Assembly (NCBI GenBank): GCA_002383165.1
Contig: DFXK01000002.1
Span: 288,638 to 352,637, forward strand
DNA: 64,000 nucleotides
Origin: Flavobacteriales bacterium UBA4110
GTDB lineage: Bacteria; Bacteroidota; Bacteroidia; Flavobacteriales; Weeksellaceae
Reading direction: 5' to 3'
Positions 51,293 through 60,721 of this stretch are shown piece after piece. How positions within the stretch are numbered: the first letter of the stretch is position 1; each line of letters opens with the position of its first letter. The notes beneath the pieces are model-generated. The model was given only the letters and a program-made list of their open reading frames with translations, had not been told where the DNA came from and did not search any database. The position numbers and the translations under genes are program-made.

Positions 51293-52975
51293 CTATCTCC
51301 CAATCACTTCCGTAATTGGTTTTCCGATGGCACCGCTTGGAAATTCGATATGAAGTAAAGCGGAGATCGTTGGTGCAATATCTGTCATATAATAATCACC
51401 ATTACTCTCACCGTGTTTTATGCCCCAACCCATAAAAATCAACGGAATATGAGAATCGTAAGAATTCCAAACGCTGTGCGTGGTTCCTTTTTTGGCGTAA
51501 CTTGGTAACATCCCGTCGTGAGAAATGATTTGAATATCCCCACTTCTCTGCCAGTTATAACCATTAATGACCCTGGATTTTATCGGTTCTGGAATCGCTG
51601 ATGAGCCTATCTTTTTAAGATCTACAGCGTATAAAATCCTTGGATCTTTGTTAAGATTTTGAATAATTGTAGATTTAATCGCTTCTTCATCTAGATTTTT
51701 TTCTTTTATAAGATTCTGATTCAGGTAGATTTGGTAATTGTCGATTCCTAATATCAGTTTAGAGTTGGCATATTTCTTTTCCAGTTCTGCACCCAGATTT
51801 TTCTCCATTCCTTCGTCAAAGAAACCGCCTAAGATTTTATTCGCTTTCAGAAAACCTTCCGCATTGGCGCCACCGTGATCTGCGGACAGAAAAACCAAAT
51901 AATTATTCTTTCCTACTTTCTCATCCAACTTATTGAAAAATGTTGCCAGATCTCTGTCCAGTCTGATGTAAGTATCTTCCACCTCTATAGAATTTGGTCC
52001 ATAGGAGTGTCCAACATAATCTGTAGAAGCTAAGTTGATCGCCAAAAAATCGGTCTCAGATCCTTTTCCTAATGCATAATTGTCTAAAGCCGACTCAGCA
52101 AATTTCAATGTCAAAGTATTTCCGAAAGGTGTTGTTCTGATGACGCCTTTTTTTGCCGCATAATCTGCCAATAAGTTTTTGTACGGAAACACCGGTTCTT
52201 TCGCTGTCCCCACAGGATATTCCCATTCTACATTATCAGCCGTACTTTCTGTATATTGATTAATCGGCAAAACAGTTTCCCATCCGTTTGCCAATAGTTT
52301 TTCAGGATTTTTCTGCTCATTGAAATTTTTGACCCAACCTGGCAAATCGTTCATATAATATGAACTTGTGATAAAATTTCCAGTAGCATCATCAAACCAA
52401 AACGCACCAGTAGGATTATGACCTGCCGGTAAAATAGAAGCGCGGTCTTTCAAAGAAACGCCTACGACTTTTGATTTGAAATTACTTGCAATTCTCAATT
52501 GGTCTGTAACCGTTGTTGACCAAAGATTTTTTGGAGAATGACTTCCTATCTTTCTATTATCTGTACCCACCGGATTAACACTTTCGTCCGTGGTACAATA
52601 GACATTTTTTCCGGTTTCTTTGTCCGTCCAGTCATTGCCGGCAATACCGTGGATAGAAGGCACTGAGCCTGTATAAATAGAAGTATGCCCAATCGCTGTA
52701 ACCGTAGGAATGTAAGGAATATGGACATTATTGAGAGAATAACCTTCGCCCAAAAGTCTCTGAAATCCGCCTTTACCAAATTTCTTTTCGAATCTGTAAA
52801 GATAATCCCACCGCATCTGGTCTACCACCAATCCGACGACTAATTTTGGTCTGTCACCAGAATTGATTTTTGTTTTGGGAGTTTCCTGTGTTTCACTTCT
52901 AAGTTTTATTTTCTGTGCATCTACATTTCCAATTGCCAAAACCGCAATCAGGAATATCTGAACTTTTTTAAACAT
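51293..52975 (-). CDS. pafA: PafA-type alkaline phosphatase
   Basis: The 560-residue protein has a signal peptide (about 1-20) and the alkaline-phosphatase superfamily core. The metal-site VDQMRWDY (about 51), the nucleophile Thr near residue 93 in PTVTAIGHTSIYTG, Asn in AGNDW (about 114) and the Lys/Arg pair in SLKDR match PafA, first described in Chryseobacterium meningosepticum. It hydrolyses phosphate monoesters in the periplasm using two zinc ions. The frame is open 13 codons upstream, but TAAATTTG lies inside it, so the ATG at 52975 is preferred. Confidence 0.88.
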   Translation of the reverse strand: MFKKVQIFLIAVLAIGNVDAQKIKLRSETQETPKTKINSGDRPKLVVGLVVDQMRWDYLYRFEKKFGKGGFQRLLGEGYSLNNVHIPYIPTVTAIGHTSIYTGSVPSIHGIAGNDWTDKETGKNVYCTTDESVNPVGTDNRKIGSHSPKNLWSTTVTDQLRIASNFKSKVVGVSLKDRASILPAGHNPTGAFWFDDATGNFITSSYYMNDLPGWVKNFNEQKNPEKLLANGWETVLPINQYTESTADNVEWEYPVGTAKEPVFPYKNLLADYAAKKGVIRTTPFGNTLTLKFAESALDNYALGKGSETDFLAINLASTDYVGHSYGPNSIEVEDTYIRLDRDLATFFNKLDEKVGKNNYLVFLSADHGGANAEGFLKANKILGGFFDEGMEKNLGAELEKKYANSKLILGIDNYQIYLNQNLIKEKNLDEEAIKSTIIQNLNKDPRILYAVDLKKIGSSAIPEPIKSRVINGYNWQRSGDIQIISHDGMLPSYAKKGTTHSVWNSYDSHIPLIFMGWGIKHGESNGDYYMTDIAPTISALLHIEFPSGAIGKPITEVIGR

Positions 52976-52996
52976 TGAATTACTTTTTATTGAGTC

Positions 52997-53004
52997 CAAA
53001 TTTA
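52997..53004 (-). promoter_or_regulatory. Predicted -7 element of pafA
   Basis: TAAATTTG on the minus strand, 22 bases before the ATG at 52975. It excludes the longer start. No PHO-type operator was recognised. Confidence 0.55.
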
Positions 53005-53014
53005 CGGCTTTCAA

Positions 53015-53332
53015 AACTTTTGGGGTGTGAAATTTTTATTAAAGTTTGCCTGAAAATTAAAAACAAAATCATTCTAAAAAATTAAATCTAGAGATCTCAG
53101 GCACATAGAACATAGATTCCGAAATTATGACACGTTTAATAATTATGAATAGAAAAAAAACGATTTTAATATGATGTTCTGGAATTTTTTTGTTAATCAA
53201 AAGGAAAAATTGCCCTTCCTGATAAATTAAATATATAATCTAATCGCTATCAACCACTTACTTTATCAGACTTAAACTGGAAGTTTTTAAATTCCGTAAA
53301 TACTACCAAAATTTTCTAGGTTGACAGAAAAT
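53015..53332. other. Gene-free AT-rich stretch between pafA and mdh
   Basis: No open frame of credible length and no RNA structure were seen. A short GGCACATAGAACATAGATT (53099-53117) looks like a decayed half of the AACCACATAG repeat family. Confidence 0.4.
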
Positions 53333-53362
53333 AAAAAATCGTCCTGTTTTCACAAGACGATT
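53333..53362 (-). terminator. Intrinsic terminator of mdh
   Basis: AATCGTC pairs with GACGATT, with an inner TGT/ACA pair, and the minus strand ends in a T-run. It is 23 bases behind the mdh stop. Confidence 0.8.
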
Positions 53363-53384
53363 GTTTATTCAGATCGATTTTTTC

Positions 53385-54311
53385 TTAAAATTTCAAATCG
53401 CCATTTACCTCACGCACCGCTTTTGCAGCTTCGGCAAATTTTGCTTTTTCTTCTTCAGTCAAAGTAATGTTAACGATTTTTTCAACACCGTTTTTACCGA
53501 TGATTGCAGGAACGCCAAGACAGATATCGCTTTCGCCGTACTCACCATCTAACATTAATGAGCAAGGAATCATTTTTTTCTGGTCGCAAAGAATCGATTG
53601 AACCATTACAGAAACTGCTGCTCCTGGCGCATACCAAGCCGAAGTTCCTAATAATTTGGTCAATGTCGCTCCGCCAACTTTAGTTTCCTCGATGACATAA
53701 GCTTTTTTCTCTTCGCTAAGGAATTCTGAAACTGGTACACCATTTCTCGTAGCTTTGCTGAATAAAGGCAACATTCCTGTGTCAGAGTGCGCAGCGATAA
53801 CCATTCCGTCTACATCAGAAATTGGCGCTTCCAAAGCTTCTGCTAATCTGTATTTGAATCTCGCGGAATCCAAAGCACCACCCATACCGATAATTCTTTC
53901 TTTTGGAAGACCAGATGTTTTATGCACCAGATAAGCCATTGTATCCATCGGGTTAGAAACCACGATGATGATGACATCCGGAGAATGTTTTACTAAATTT
54001 TCAGTTACTTCTTTTACAATACCTGCGTTGATGCCTATCAATTCTTCCCTCGTCATTCCTGGTTTTCTTGGAATTCCAGAAGTGATCACCGCTACTTTTG
54101 AACCAGCTGTTTTGGAATAATCCCCTGTGGTTCCGGTGATTTTTGTATCGAATCCATTGAGAGAAGCTGTCTGCATAAGATCCATTGCTTTCCCTTCTGC
54201 AAAACCCTCTTTGATATCTACCAAAACAACTTCTGAAGCGAAGTCTTTCATTGCAATGTACTCGGCGCAGCTTGCTCCCACTGCTCCAGCTCCAACTACG
54301 GTTACTTTCAT
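53385..54311 (-). CDS. mdh: Malate dehydrogenase
   Basis: The 308-residue protein has the NAD-binding GAGAVG (7-12), an acidic residue after strand 2 (VDIKEG, NAD preference), the arginine loop PRKPGMTREEL, NPMDTM and the catalytic His in AAHSDTGMLPL. The Bacteroidota version usually reads GGHSD at this last site; here Ala-Ala precedes the His. It interconverts malate and oxaloacetate in the TCA cycle. It is monocistronic, divergent from pfkA. Confidence 0.93.
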   Translation of the reverse strand: MKVTVVGAGAVGASCAEYIAMKDFASEVVLVDIKEGFAEGKAMDLMQTASLNGFDTKITGTTGDYSKTAGSKVAVITSGIPRKPGMTREELIGINAGIVKEVTENLVKHSPDVIIIVVSNPMDTMAYLVHKTSGLPKERIIGMGGALDSARFKYRLAEALEAPISDVDGMVIAAHSDTGMLPLFSKATRNGVPVSEFLSEEKKAYVIEETKVGGATLTKLLGTSAWYAPGAAVSVMVQSILCDQKKMIPCSLMLDGEYGESDICLGVPAIIGKNGVEKIVNITLTEEEKAKFAEAAKAVREVNGDLKF

Positions 54312-54542
54312 AATTTGATTTTTTATTTTGTTTATTTATTTGAATTATAAAACTGCTAAACGATGATTTTTTTAAGATTATATCTTTTATCGTACTGACG
54401 GTAAATATAATGAAACTTCCAAAGCTATATAAAAAAAAATATTCTAACATTTGTCATATTTTAAAAACTAGTAGCCCTCTACATTATAATACAAATTAAA
54501 TAACAATACTGAAATGAGACTTAATATGTGATTGATATTTTG

Positions 54543-54550
54543 TAAATTTG
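54543..54550 (+). promoter_or_regulatory. Predicted -7 element of pfkA
   Basis: TAAATTTG, 20 bases before the pfkA ATG. The -33 box is weak. Confidence 0.55.
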
Positions 54551-54570
54551 CTTAGAAAAAAATTAAAAAT

Positions 54571-55557
54571 ATGTCAGAAAACAACATTAAATCTATTGCG
54601 GTTCTGACTTCTGGAGGCGATGCGCCAGGGATGAATGCCGCACTTAGAGCAGTTGTAAGAACAGCGAATCATTTTAATATAGACTGCTACGGCATCCGCG
54701 AAGGATATAATGGTCTGATTGCGGGTGATGTTACCAAAATGGGACCTCGTTCCGTAAAAAATATAATCAACCAAGGAGGAACCATTCTTAAGTCTGCCCG
54801 TTCCAAAGAGTTTATGACGTACGAAGGAAGAAAAAAAGCCTTTGAACAATGTCAGAAATTAGGAATCGATGCCTTAGTATGTATCGGTGGTGACGGAAGT
54901 TTCACTGGTGCAAAAGTCTTCAATGAAGAATTCGGCATCAAGGTTATCGGTGTACCGGGGACGATTGATAATGATATCTTCGGGACAGATAATACGATTG
55001 GATACGACACAGCGCTTAACACAGCAATGGACGCGATCGACAAAATCCGAGATACTGCAACATCCCATAACAGAGTTTTCTTTGTAGAAGTAATGGGACG
55101 TGATGCAGGATTCATCGCGCTAAACAGCGGTATTGCAACCGGCGCGTTGGACATTTTGATCCCTGAAAGAAAAGACAGTATGGACGATCTTTTCAGCACA
55201 TTCAGAATGGCAGAAAAAGTGGGTAAATCGTCCAGCATCGTAGTGGTAGCTGAAGGTGAAGAACTTGGCAGCATCTATGATCTTGCGAAAGCAACCAAAG
55301 AAGAATTTCCAAATTATGATATCAGAGTAACCATTTTGGGTCATATCCAGAGAGGTGGCTCGCCTAGCTGTGCAGACCGAGTACTTGCCAGCAACCTTGG
55401 TTATGGAGCAGTAATAGGATTAATGGAAGGAAAAAATAAAGTAATGGTTGGTATGCAATCTCATAAAATCACATACACGCCGATAGAGGAAGCCATCAAA
55501 AAACATAACGAAATTGATAAGAACCTGCTTCAGATTGCAGAAATTCTTGCAATGTAA
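54571..55557 (+). CDS. pfkA: ATP-dependent 6-phosphofructokinase
   Basis: The 328-residue protein has GGDAPGMNAALRAVVR (ATP site), IGGDGSFTGA, and PGTIDNDIFGTD with catalytic Asp, plus VEVMGRDAGFIAL for substrate binding. The Gly in GGDGS and the absence of a PPi-type Asp point to ATP use. It phosphorylates fructose 6-phosphate in glycolysis. gap follows 45 bases later, so the two glycolytic genes are likely one operon. Confidence 0.94.
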   Translation: MSENNIKSIAVLTSGGDAPGMNAALRAVVRTANHFNIDCYGIREGYNGLIAGDVTKMGPRSVKNIINQGGTILKSARSKEFMTYEGRKKAFEQCQKLGIDALVCIGGDGSFTGAKVFNEEFGIKVIGVPGTIDNDIFGTDNTIGYDTALNTAMDAIDKIRDTATSHNRVFFVEVMGRDAGFIALNSGIATGALDILIPERKDSMDDLFSTFRMAEKVGKSSSIVVVAEGEELGSIYDLAKATKEEFPNYDIRVTILGHIQRGGSPSCADRVLASNLGYGAVIGLMEGKNKVMVGMQSHKITYTPIEEAIKKHNEIDKNLLQIAEILAM

Positions 55558-55602
55558 TCCTTAAAACAAATAAAATAACAAAACCTTAATTTTTTTAATA
55601 AT

Positions 55603-56607
55603 ATGTCAACAATTAAAGTAGGAATCAACGGATTCGGGAGAATCGGACGTTTAGTTTTCAGAGCTATGGCCGAAAGAAGCAACATCGAAGTTGTAGGGAT
55701 TAATGACCTTATCGATGCGGAATATATGGCTTATATGCTAAAATACGATTCGGTACACGGACCGTTTAAGGGTGAAGTATCAGTACAAGGCAACAACCTT
55801 GTAGTTAACGGAAAAACCATCCGTGTAACAGCTGAAAAAGATCCTAATAATCTAAAATGGAACGAAGTTGGTGCAGAATATATTGTAGAATCTACAGGTT
55901 TATTCCTTTCTAAAGATTCTGCTCAGGCACACATCAACGCTGGTGCTAAGAAAGTTATCCTATCGGCGCCGTCTAAAGATGATACGCCAATGTTTGTAAT
56001 GGGTGTAAACCACAAAGAACTGACTGACGATATCAAAATCTTTTCCAACGCATCTTGTACAACCAACTGTCTTGCACCATTGGCAAAAGTAATCCACGAT
56101 AACTTCGGTATTGCAGAAGGTCTTATGACAACTGTACACGCTACTACTGCAACTCAAAAAACTGTAGATGGTCCATCTGCAAAAGACTGGAGAGGTGGTA
56201 GATCTGCACTTAACAACATCATCCCTTCTTCTACAGGTGCTGCAAAAGCGGTAGGAAAAGTAATCCCTTCTCTTAACGGGAAACTGACAGGTATGTCTTT
56301 CAGAGTTCCGACTGCTGACGTTTCTGTAGTGGATCTTACTGTAAAATTGGACAAACCAACGTCTTACGAAGAAATCTGCGCTGCTATCAAAGCTGCATCT
56401 GAAGGCGAATTGAAAGGAATCCTTGGTTATACAGAAGATGCTGTAGTTTCTCAGGATTTCGTGAGCGATGCAAGAACTTCTATCTTCGATAAAGAAGCTG
56501 GAATTATGCTGAACCCAACCTTCGTGAAATTGGTATCTTGGTACGATAACGAATGGGGGTATTCTAACAAATTGGCAGATATGCTTGTTCACTCTGCGTC
56601 TTTGTAA
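55603..56607 (+). CDS. gap: Glyceraldehyde-3-phosphate dehydrogenase
   Basis: The 334-residue protein has the NAD-binding INGFGRIGR, the catalytic Cys in SNASCTTNCLAP and the Pi-binding HATTATQKTVDGPS, and ends with SWYDNEWGYS. It converts glyceraldehyde 3-phosphate to 1,3-bisphosphoglycerate. It follows pfkA in the same orientation and has a clear terminator 25 bases behind its stop. It marks the left edge of the accessory block. Confidence 0.96.
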   Translation: MSTIKVGINGFGRIGRLVFRAMAERSNIEVVGINDLIDAEYMAYMLKYDSVHGPFKGEVSVQGNNLVVNGKTIRVTAEKDPNNLKWNEVGAEYIVESTGLFLSKDSAQAHINAGAKKVILSAPSKDDTPMFVMGVNHKELTDDIKIFSNASCTTNCLAPLAKVIHDNFGIAEGLMTTVHATTATQKTVDGPSAKDWRGGRSALNNIIPSSTGAAKAVGKVIPSLNGKLTGMSFRVPTADVSVVDLTVKLDKPTSYEEICAAIKAASEGELKGILGYTEDAVVSQDFVSDARTSIFDKEAGIMLNPTFVKLVSWYDNEWGYSNKLADMLVHSASL

Positions 56608-56632
56608 GAATTGACCTTTACTAGAATAATAT

Positions 56633-56658
56633 AGCCTCTGATTTTCAGAGGCTTTTTT
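56633..56658 (+). terminator. Intrinsic terminator of pfkA-gap
   Basis: AGCCTCTGA pairs with TCAGAGGCT around TTT, then a T-run. Confidence 0.92.
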
Positions 56659-56662
56659 ACTA

Positions 56663-59600
56663 TCAGGAATTTTCTACAATCTCTATTTCCTCCTCTGTCA
56701 AGCCATAAAGTTCATACACCATTTGGTCTATTTCTTTGTCTGTTTGATCTATTTGAGATTTTATAGATATTGCTTTTTGTTGTTCTGCTAAGAAATAATC
56801 TTCCCATTCTGCTTTTTGGGAAAGTGTAAGGTTGAGTTTTGCTTTTGCCAATTCTTTTAGGAACTCTGCAAAAGAAAGCTCATACCAATTTTGTAATTTT
56901 TTGGAAAGCGTTTCCAGAGAAAATTCTCTCTTCAGATTTCTTTGGAATTTGGCTGATAGATCTTGCAATTCTTTATTTAAAGAAAGCATTTGGTCGGCTT
57001 TTTCGATGAAGGGTTGTTGGTTTTCTATTGAGATTTCTTTGATTGGAATATTAAATAAATTTTGAGTTGAAATCGCATTTGTCAGAGAAGATTCGTTTGT
57101 AAATTTTTTTAAATAATAAAATTTAATTAGTTCAGAATTTAAAATGGATAACAGGTATTTCAAATCTGTTTTAGAATTTTCTTTTTTAGTAATCGCATAA
57201 GTAGTTCCTAGATTATAATATTTTTCATTATCATAAGTTATAATAAAATGAATATTAATCATTTGCATTATTAATTTTTCATTTGCAAGAAAAATATTTT
57301 CATCTCTTGCTCTTAATAATTCATCTTTTTTATAGAAAATGTATTCATTTTCAGATAATCTGGAATATCTTTTTATATCTTTTCCTCTAACTGCTTTCTT
57401 GTAAAAATTATTTTCACAATTAAAACTTAAATATTTTTTATCATTTCCTGTAACAATTCCATTATTTATATGAACAAAATTCTCTAAAATTTTAGATTTT
57501 TTTTCAATTTTGTATAATAAATTTCTATCATTACTTGTAGCATAAATACCAAAAATAAATTCATATGAGTTTTTAAAAGAACTTTGATTCTGTTCATTTT
57601 CAAGAAATTTATTATTGATATTGAAAAATTCAATTTTTATTTTATCATCAACTATACTTCCTTTCCTTAAAACAAAAGTTGCTGTTTCTGCTACTACATC
57701 TTGAAACTGACCTGCTCCCCAATCAGTTAAAAGTAAAATATCATAGTTATTCAAAATATATTCTCTAATTGATGTATAACTATTTGTTTTGAATATGTTT
57801 TTGTGAAAAATAAAACTTGTCAACCCATTAACTTTAAGTATTTTATTATTAAGTTCTATAAATAAAGCAATTAAATTTAATTTTGTAGTTTTAAATTTTT
57901 CAGTACCTGCCTTTTTAAATGAATTTTGATAAATAGAATACAAATAATTAAGTACATTCTTGTCAAACCCTCTATTATCAACATACGGCGGATTTCCAAT
58001 TACCACATCAAAACCACCTTTTGCAAAAATCTGTGGGAATTCTTTTTCCCAGTTAAACGCTTTATTTCCTGCAATTTCGGGGTCGTCAATCAGAGAGTTT
58101 CCACACTTTATGTTGTTGCTCAGGTCGTTCAGTTTTCGGTTAGGTTCTGCTGTGCGAAGCCAAAGAGAAAGTTTGGCAATTTCTACAGATTCTTCGTTCA
58201 GATCTACCCCAAAAAGATTGTTCTCTAAAATACTTTCGGAGTGATAAGCAAAAGCAATAGAAGAACCTGTAAGTTTGGCTTCCAACTCATCTATATATTT
58301 ATGTTCATCAATCAGGAAATTCAGCGCTTCGTTCAGGAAAGCTCCACTGCCACAAGCGGGATCTACAATGGTAATCTGATGTAGCCAAGTTCTGTAATCT
58401 TCTAATTTCTGTAAAAGTGCTAACTTGGTTTTCTGCTGGCGTTTTTTATCGGTAGAATAATCTTCTTCAGCAATTCCTAATTCTGTTTTCTTTTCTTCGC
58501 AAAGTTTGCCAACGGTATTTTCTACAATGTATTTGGTAATGTATTTTGGAGTGTAGAAAACGCCGTCTTTTTTTCTTTTGGTTTTAGACTTGTCGATTTC
58601 CTGACCTTCGATCTGGGCTTTTATTTCATCAATTTCATTGAGGGAATTTTCAAAAATATGCCCAAGAATATTGACATCTACTTCACTGGCAAAATCATAT
58701 TCTGATAATTTCAGAGAATGCTGGTAAAGCAAATCATCATCTATGGTAATCGTATCCAAAACTTCATCGGGCTTAAACAGCCCTCCGTTATAGGCAAAAA
58801 CGCTAAAATCCTTCCCTTTGAAACCTGTATTGAGGTAGCCAAAATATTTTTTGAAACGGTCATAAAGCGGAACATATTCGTCCAGATCCTTCAGCTTGTT
58901 CCATTGTTCCAGAATCAGTCTCACAGAATTGGGAGGAAGCAGACCTCTGTCTTCTCCGAAGAAGAGAAATAAAAGTCTGTCTAGCAATTTCTGAGATTTT
59001 TTGAAAAGCTCTAACGGATCAAATTCCGGGTTTTGTTCGGACAGATTTTTAAACAACTCTCTTTTGAAAACCGAATAATCTTTGTACAGTTTTTTGGTGA
59101 TTTCGTCTTCTTTACTTACCGATTCATTTTTAATTCTGGCAGGAATGTCTGCTGAAATATTTTCAAATGCCAGACATAAATATAACAATTCGAAATCACT
59201 TTTCGTCAGTTCAAAAAGATTGAATTCCAAATGTTCAATGGCATTATCTATATAGAAACGTAGTTTTTCAAAATTAGACGTAATGACGTATTTGCAATCC
59301 GGCTGATTATTTTTATAGCCAAAAGCCTGGGTTTCAATTTTTGATAAATCCGTTGTATTGGTTCCTTTTAGTTCTATAATAGCAAGAACTTTATCACTAA
59401 TAATAATGGCGCCATCTGCTTTTTTGCTGTCTTTTACATTTTTATATTCTGTAGTAAGGTTAAAGTGCGGCGTGGGATTTTTAGTATATCCCAAAACATC
59501 TACAAACAAGTCAATCAAAAATTCGCCCTGGTATTGTTCTTCTTTGGAATTTCTAATATTTTCCTGGATTTCAGCATGATGAAAATGCTTACAAAACAAA

Positions 59601-59677
59601 TCCCATTTTTTATTGAGTTGATCCTGGTTTTGTAGTTTGAGATATTTGTTGATTATTGTTTTTTGAAATAGAGACAT
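56663..59677 (-). CDS. Type IIG-like restriction-modification enzyme (Eco57I-type methylase)
   Basis: The 1004-residue single chain begins with a nuclease-like domain whose core D88-G ... E102-L-K104 (IELKG) fits PD-(D/E)xK. A helical linker follows. The methyltransferase domain has DGVFYTPKYITKYIV (372-386), motif I DPACGSGAF (439-447) and motif IV NPPY (562-565), i.e. N6-adenine type. The rest (about 600-960) contains a TaqI-like target-recognition region and coiled-coil tail. It would both cut and methylate DNA at one site; the target is unknown. The gene is Lys/Asn-rich and flanked by other accessory genes, which suggests horizontal transfer. Confidence 0.88.
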   Translation of the reverse strand: MSLFQKTIINKYLKLQNQDQLNKKWDLFCKHFHHAEIQENIRNSKEEQYQGEFLIDLFVDVLGYTKNPTPHFNLTTEYKNVKDSKKADGAIIISDKVLAIIELKGTNTTDLSKIETQAFGYKNNQPDCKYVITSNFEKLRFYIDNAIEHLEFNLFELTKSDFELLYLCLAFENISADIPARIKNESVSKEDEITKKLYKDYSVFKRELFKNLSEQNPEFDPLELFKKSQKLLDRLLFLFFGEDRGLLPPNSVRLILEQWNKLKDLDEYVPLYDRFKKYFGYLNTGFKGKDFSVFAYNGGLFKPDEVLDTITIDDDLLYQHSLKLSEYDFASEVDVNILGHIFENSLNEIDEIKAQIEGQEIDKSKTKRKKDGVFYTPKYITKYIVENTVGKLCEEKKTELGIAEEDYSTDKKRQQKTKLALLQKLEDYRTWLHQITIVDPACGSGAFLNEALNFLIDEHKYIDELEAKLTGSSIAFAYHSESILENNLFGVDLNEESVEIAKLSLWLRTAEPNRKLNDLSNNIKCGNSLIDDPEIAGNKAFNWEKEFPQIFAKGGFDVVIGNPPYVDNRGFDKNVLNYLYSIYQNSFKKAGTEKFKTTKLNLIALFIELNNKILKVNGLTSFIFHKNIFKTNSYTSIREYILNNYDILLLTDWGAGQFQDVVAETATFVLRKGSIVDDKIKIEFFNINNKFLENEQNQSSFKNSYEFIFGIYATSNDRNLLYKIEKKSKILENFVHINNGIVTGNDKKYLSFNCENNFYKKAVRGKDIKRYSRLSENEYIFYKKDELLRARDENIFLANEKLIMQMINIHFIITYDNEKYYNLGTTYAITKKENSKTDLKYLLSILNSELIKFYYLKKFTNESSLTNAISTQNLFNIPIKEISIENQQPFIEKADQMLSLNKELQDLSAKFQRNLKREFSLETLSKKLQNWYELSFAEFLKELAKAKLNLTLSQKAEWEDYFLAEQQKAISIKSQIDQTDKEIDQMVYELYGLTEEEIEIVENS

Positions 59678-59792
59678 CTTAAAATCTTATTTCGTAAAAA
59701 TATGATTTTATTGCAGACAATTCAAACAATATCTAATTATAAACTATAGCATCATTTAGTAATAACACTCGCGTTTCATCAAAAAATACGTT

Positions 59793-60197
59793 GTGGAGAA
59801 GATTTTTACAATAGATAACGAAGGAAAGGTCAGGACGTGGCTTTTCGGGATTATCACGCTGGAAGGATTTGAATTGTTCCAGGCTTCTGATCTCGAAAAT
59901 GCCAGAAAAAGGTGTGACGTTTCCGGAATTGATACTAGCATCATCAGAGAAGGTAATAAAATCAAATTTTCTGTTCAGAATTTCGGCAAAGGAATTTCAG
60001 CCGCATTACGATTACTGATGAAAGAAGATGCTACTACAGATACGGACGGCAATATTCTTACACCTTCCAAATATCCGATGCAGGTGTACAGCGAAACGAT
60101 ACTGCCCGTGCCGTCTAAAAAATCAAAGATAGTGATAGCAGGTGTTTTGGCAGCTGAAGCCATTTTTATGATCACAAGATCAAGTGTTTGTAAATAA
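59793..60197 (+). CDS. Orphan hypothetical protein in the accessory block
   Basis: The 134-residue product starts with GTG (MEKIFTIDNEGKVRTW). A hydrophobic segment at about 110-127 (IVIAGVLAAEAIFMI) may be a membrane helix. No family is recognised. It lies between the restriction-modification gene and the three-gene toxin operon, in the opposite direction to both. Whether it belongs to either is unclear. A weak hairpin with a long T-run (about 60199-60232) follows. Confidence 0.5.
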   Translation: MEKIFTIDNEGKVRTWLFGIITLEGFELFQASDLENARKRCDVSGIDTSIIREGNKIKFSVQNFGKGISAALRLLMKEDATTDTDGNILTPSKYPMQVYSETILPVPSKKSKIVIAGVLAAEAIFMITRSSVCK

Positions 60198-60226
60198 AAA
60201 AAGGTCTCGTTTTGAAACCCTTTTTT

Positions 60227-60721
60227 TTATTTTTTACTTCTAATTTTTTTTGATTTTTCTACAAATATCTTTAATTCATCTGTTCCTAAAACAGGAATGA
60301 AAAATTCATTTTTATAGATAGAAGGATTTAATTCAGTTGCCAATAAAGCTCTTGAATGAGTATAAGATAGCGAAAATAATTCCAAAAAAATATTTGATGG
60401 TAAATCTATTTCATTATCATCTACTATTAATCTTCTATCTGTTTTAATTTGAAACTGTGTACTTCCAATGTGGTCTATAAATACATTATTACTATTTTTA
60501 TCAATAAATTTTGTAATAATATCAAACTTTATAAAAGACGTTTCTTCATTAACATTTAAGTATAAACCGATATTTAAGCCTATTTGATTTTCTTTTAATA
60601 AAATTTTAAAGTTTTCAAGTTCCTTAATTTCTATTTTTGAAGTGAAAATTCTACTAATCTTATAAGCCAAAAATTCATCAGTCTCTTTTTTTTTATCTAT
60701 ATGTTCTTTAATTTCTGCCAT
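60227..60721 (-). CDS. SecB-like chaperone candidate of a toxin-antitoxin-chaperone operon
   Basis: The 164-residue protein is strand-rich with a Lys-rich start. Its C-terminal part LPSNIFLELFSLSYTHSRA and NEFFIPVLGTDELK resembles the end of SecB-like proteins found in toxin-antitoxin-chaperone systems (pattern L-x-P-..-IaY-x-x-RG..-lPi-x-p-eL). It is third in an operon behind a HigB-like toxin and an XRE antitoxin, sharing one base with the antitoxin stop (TAATG). In such systems the chaperone folds and protects the antitoxin. This assignment is from pattern and context; a database search would settle it. Confidence 0.55.
   Translation of the reverse strand: MAEIKEHIDKKKETDEFLAYKISRIFTSKIEIKELENFKILLKENQIGLNIGLYLNVNEETSFIKFDIITKFIDKNSNNVFIDHIGSTQFQIKTDRRLIVDDNEIDLPSNIFLELFSLSYTHSRALLATELNPSIYKNEFFIPVLGTDELKIFVEKSKKIRSKK

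Noticed and set aside
55960..56592. 210-residue open frame antisense to gap
   Set aside because: It is a shadow of the highly biased gap coding sequence; the product is rich in Cys, Arg and Ser and shows no domain.
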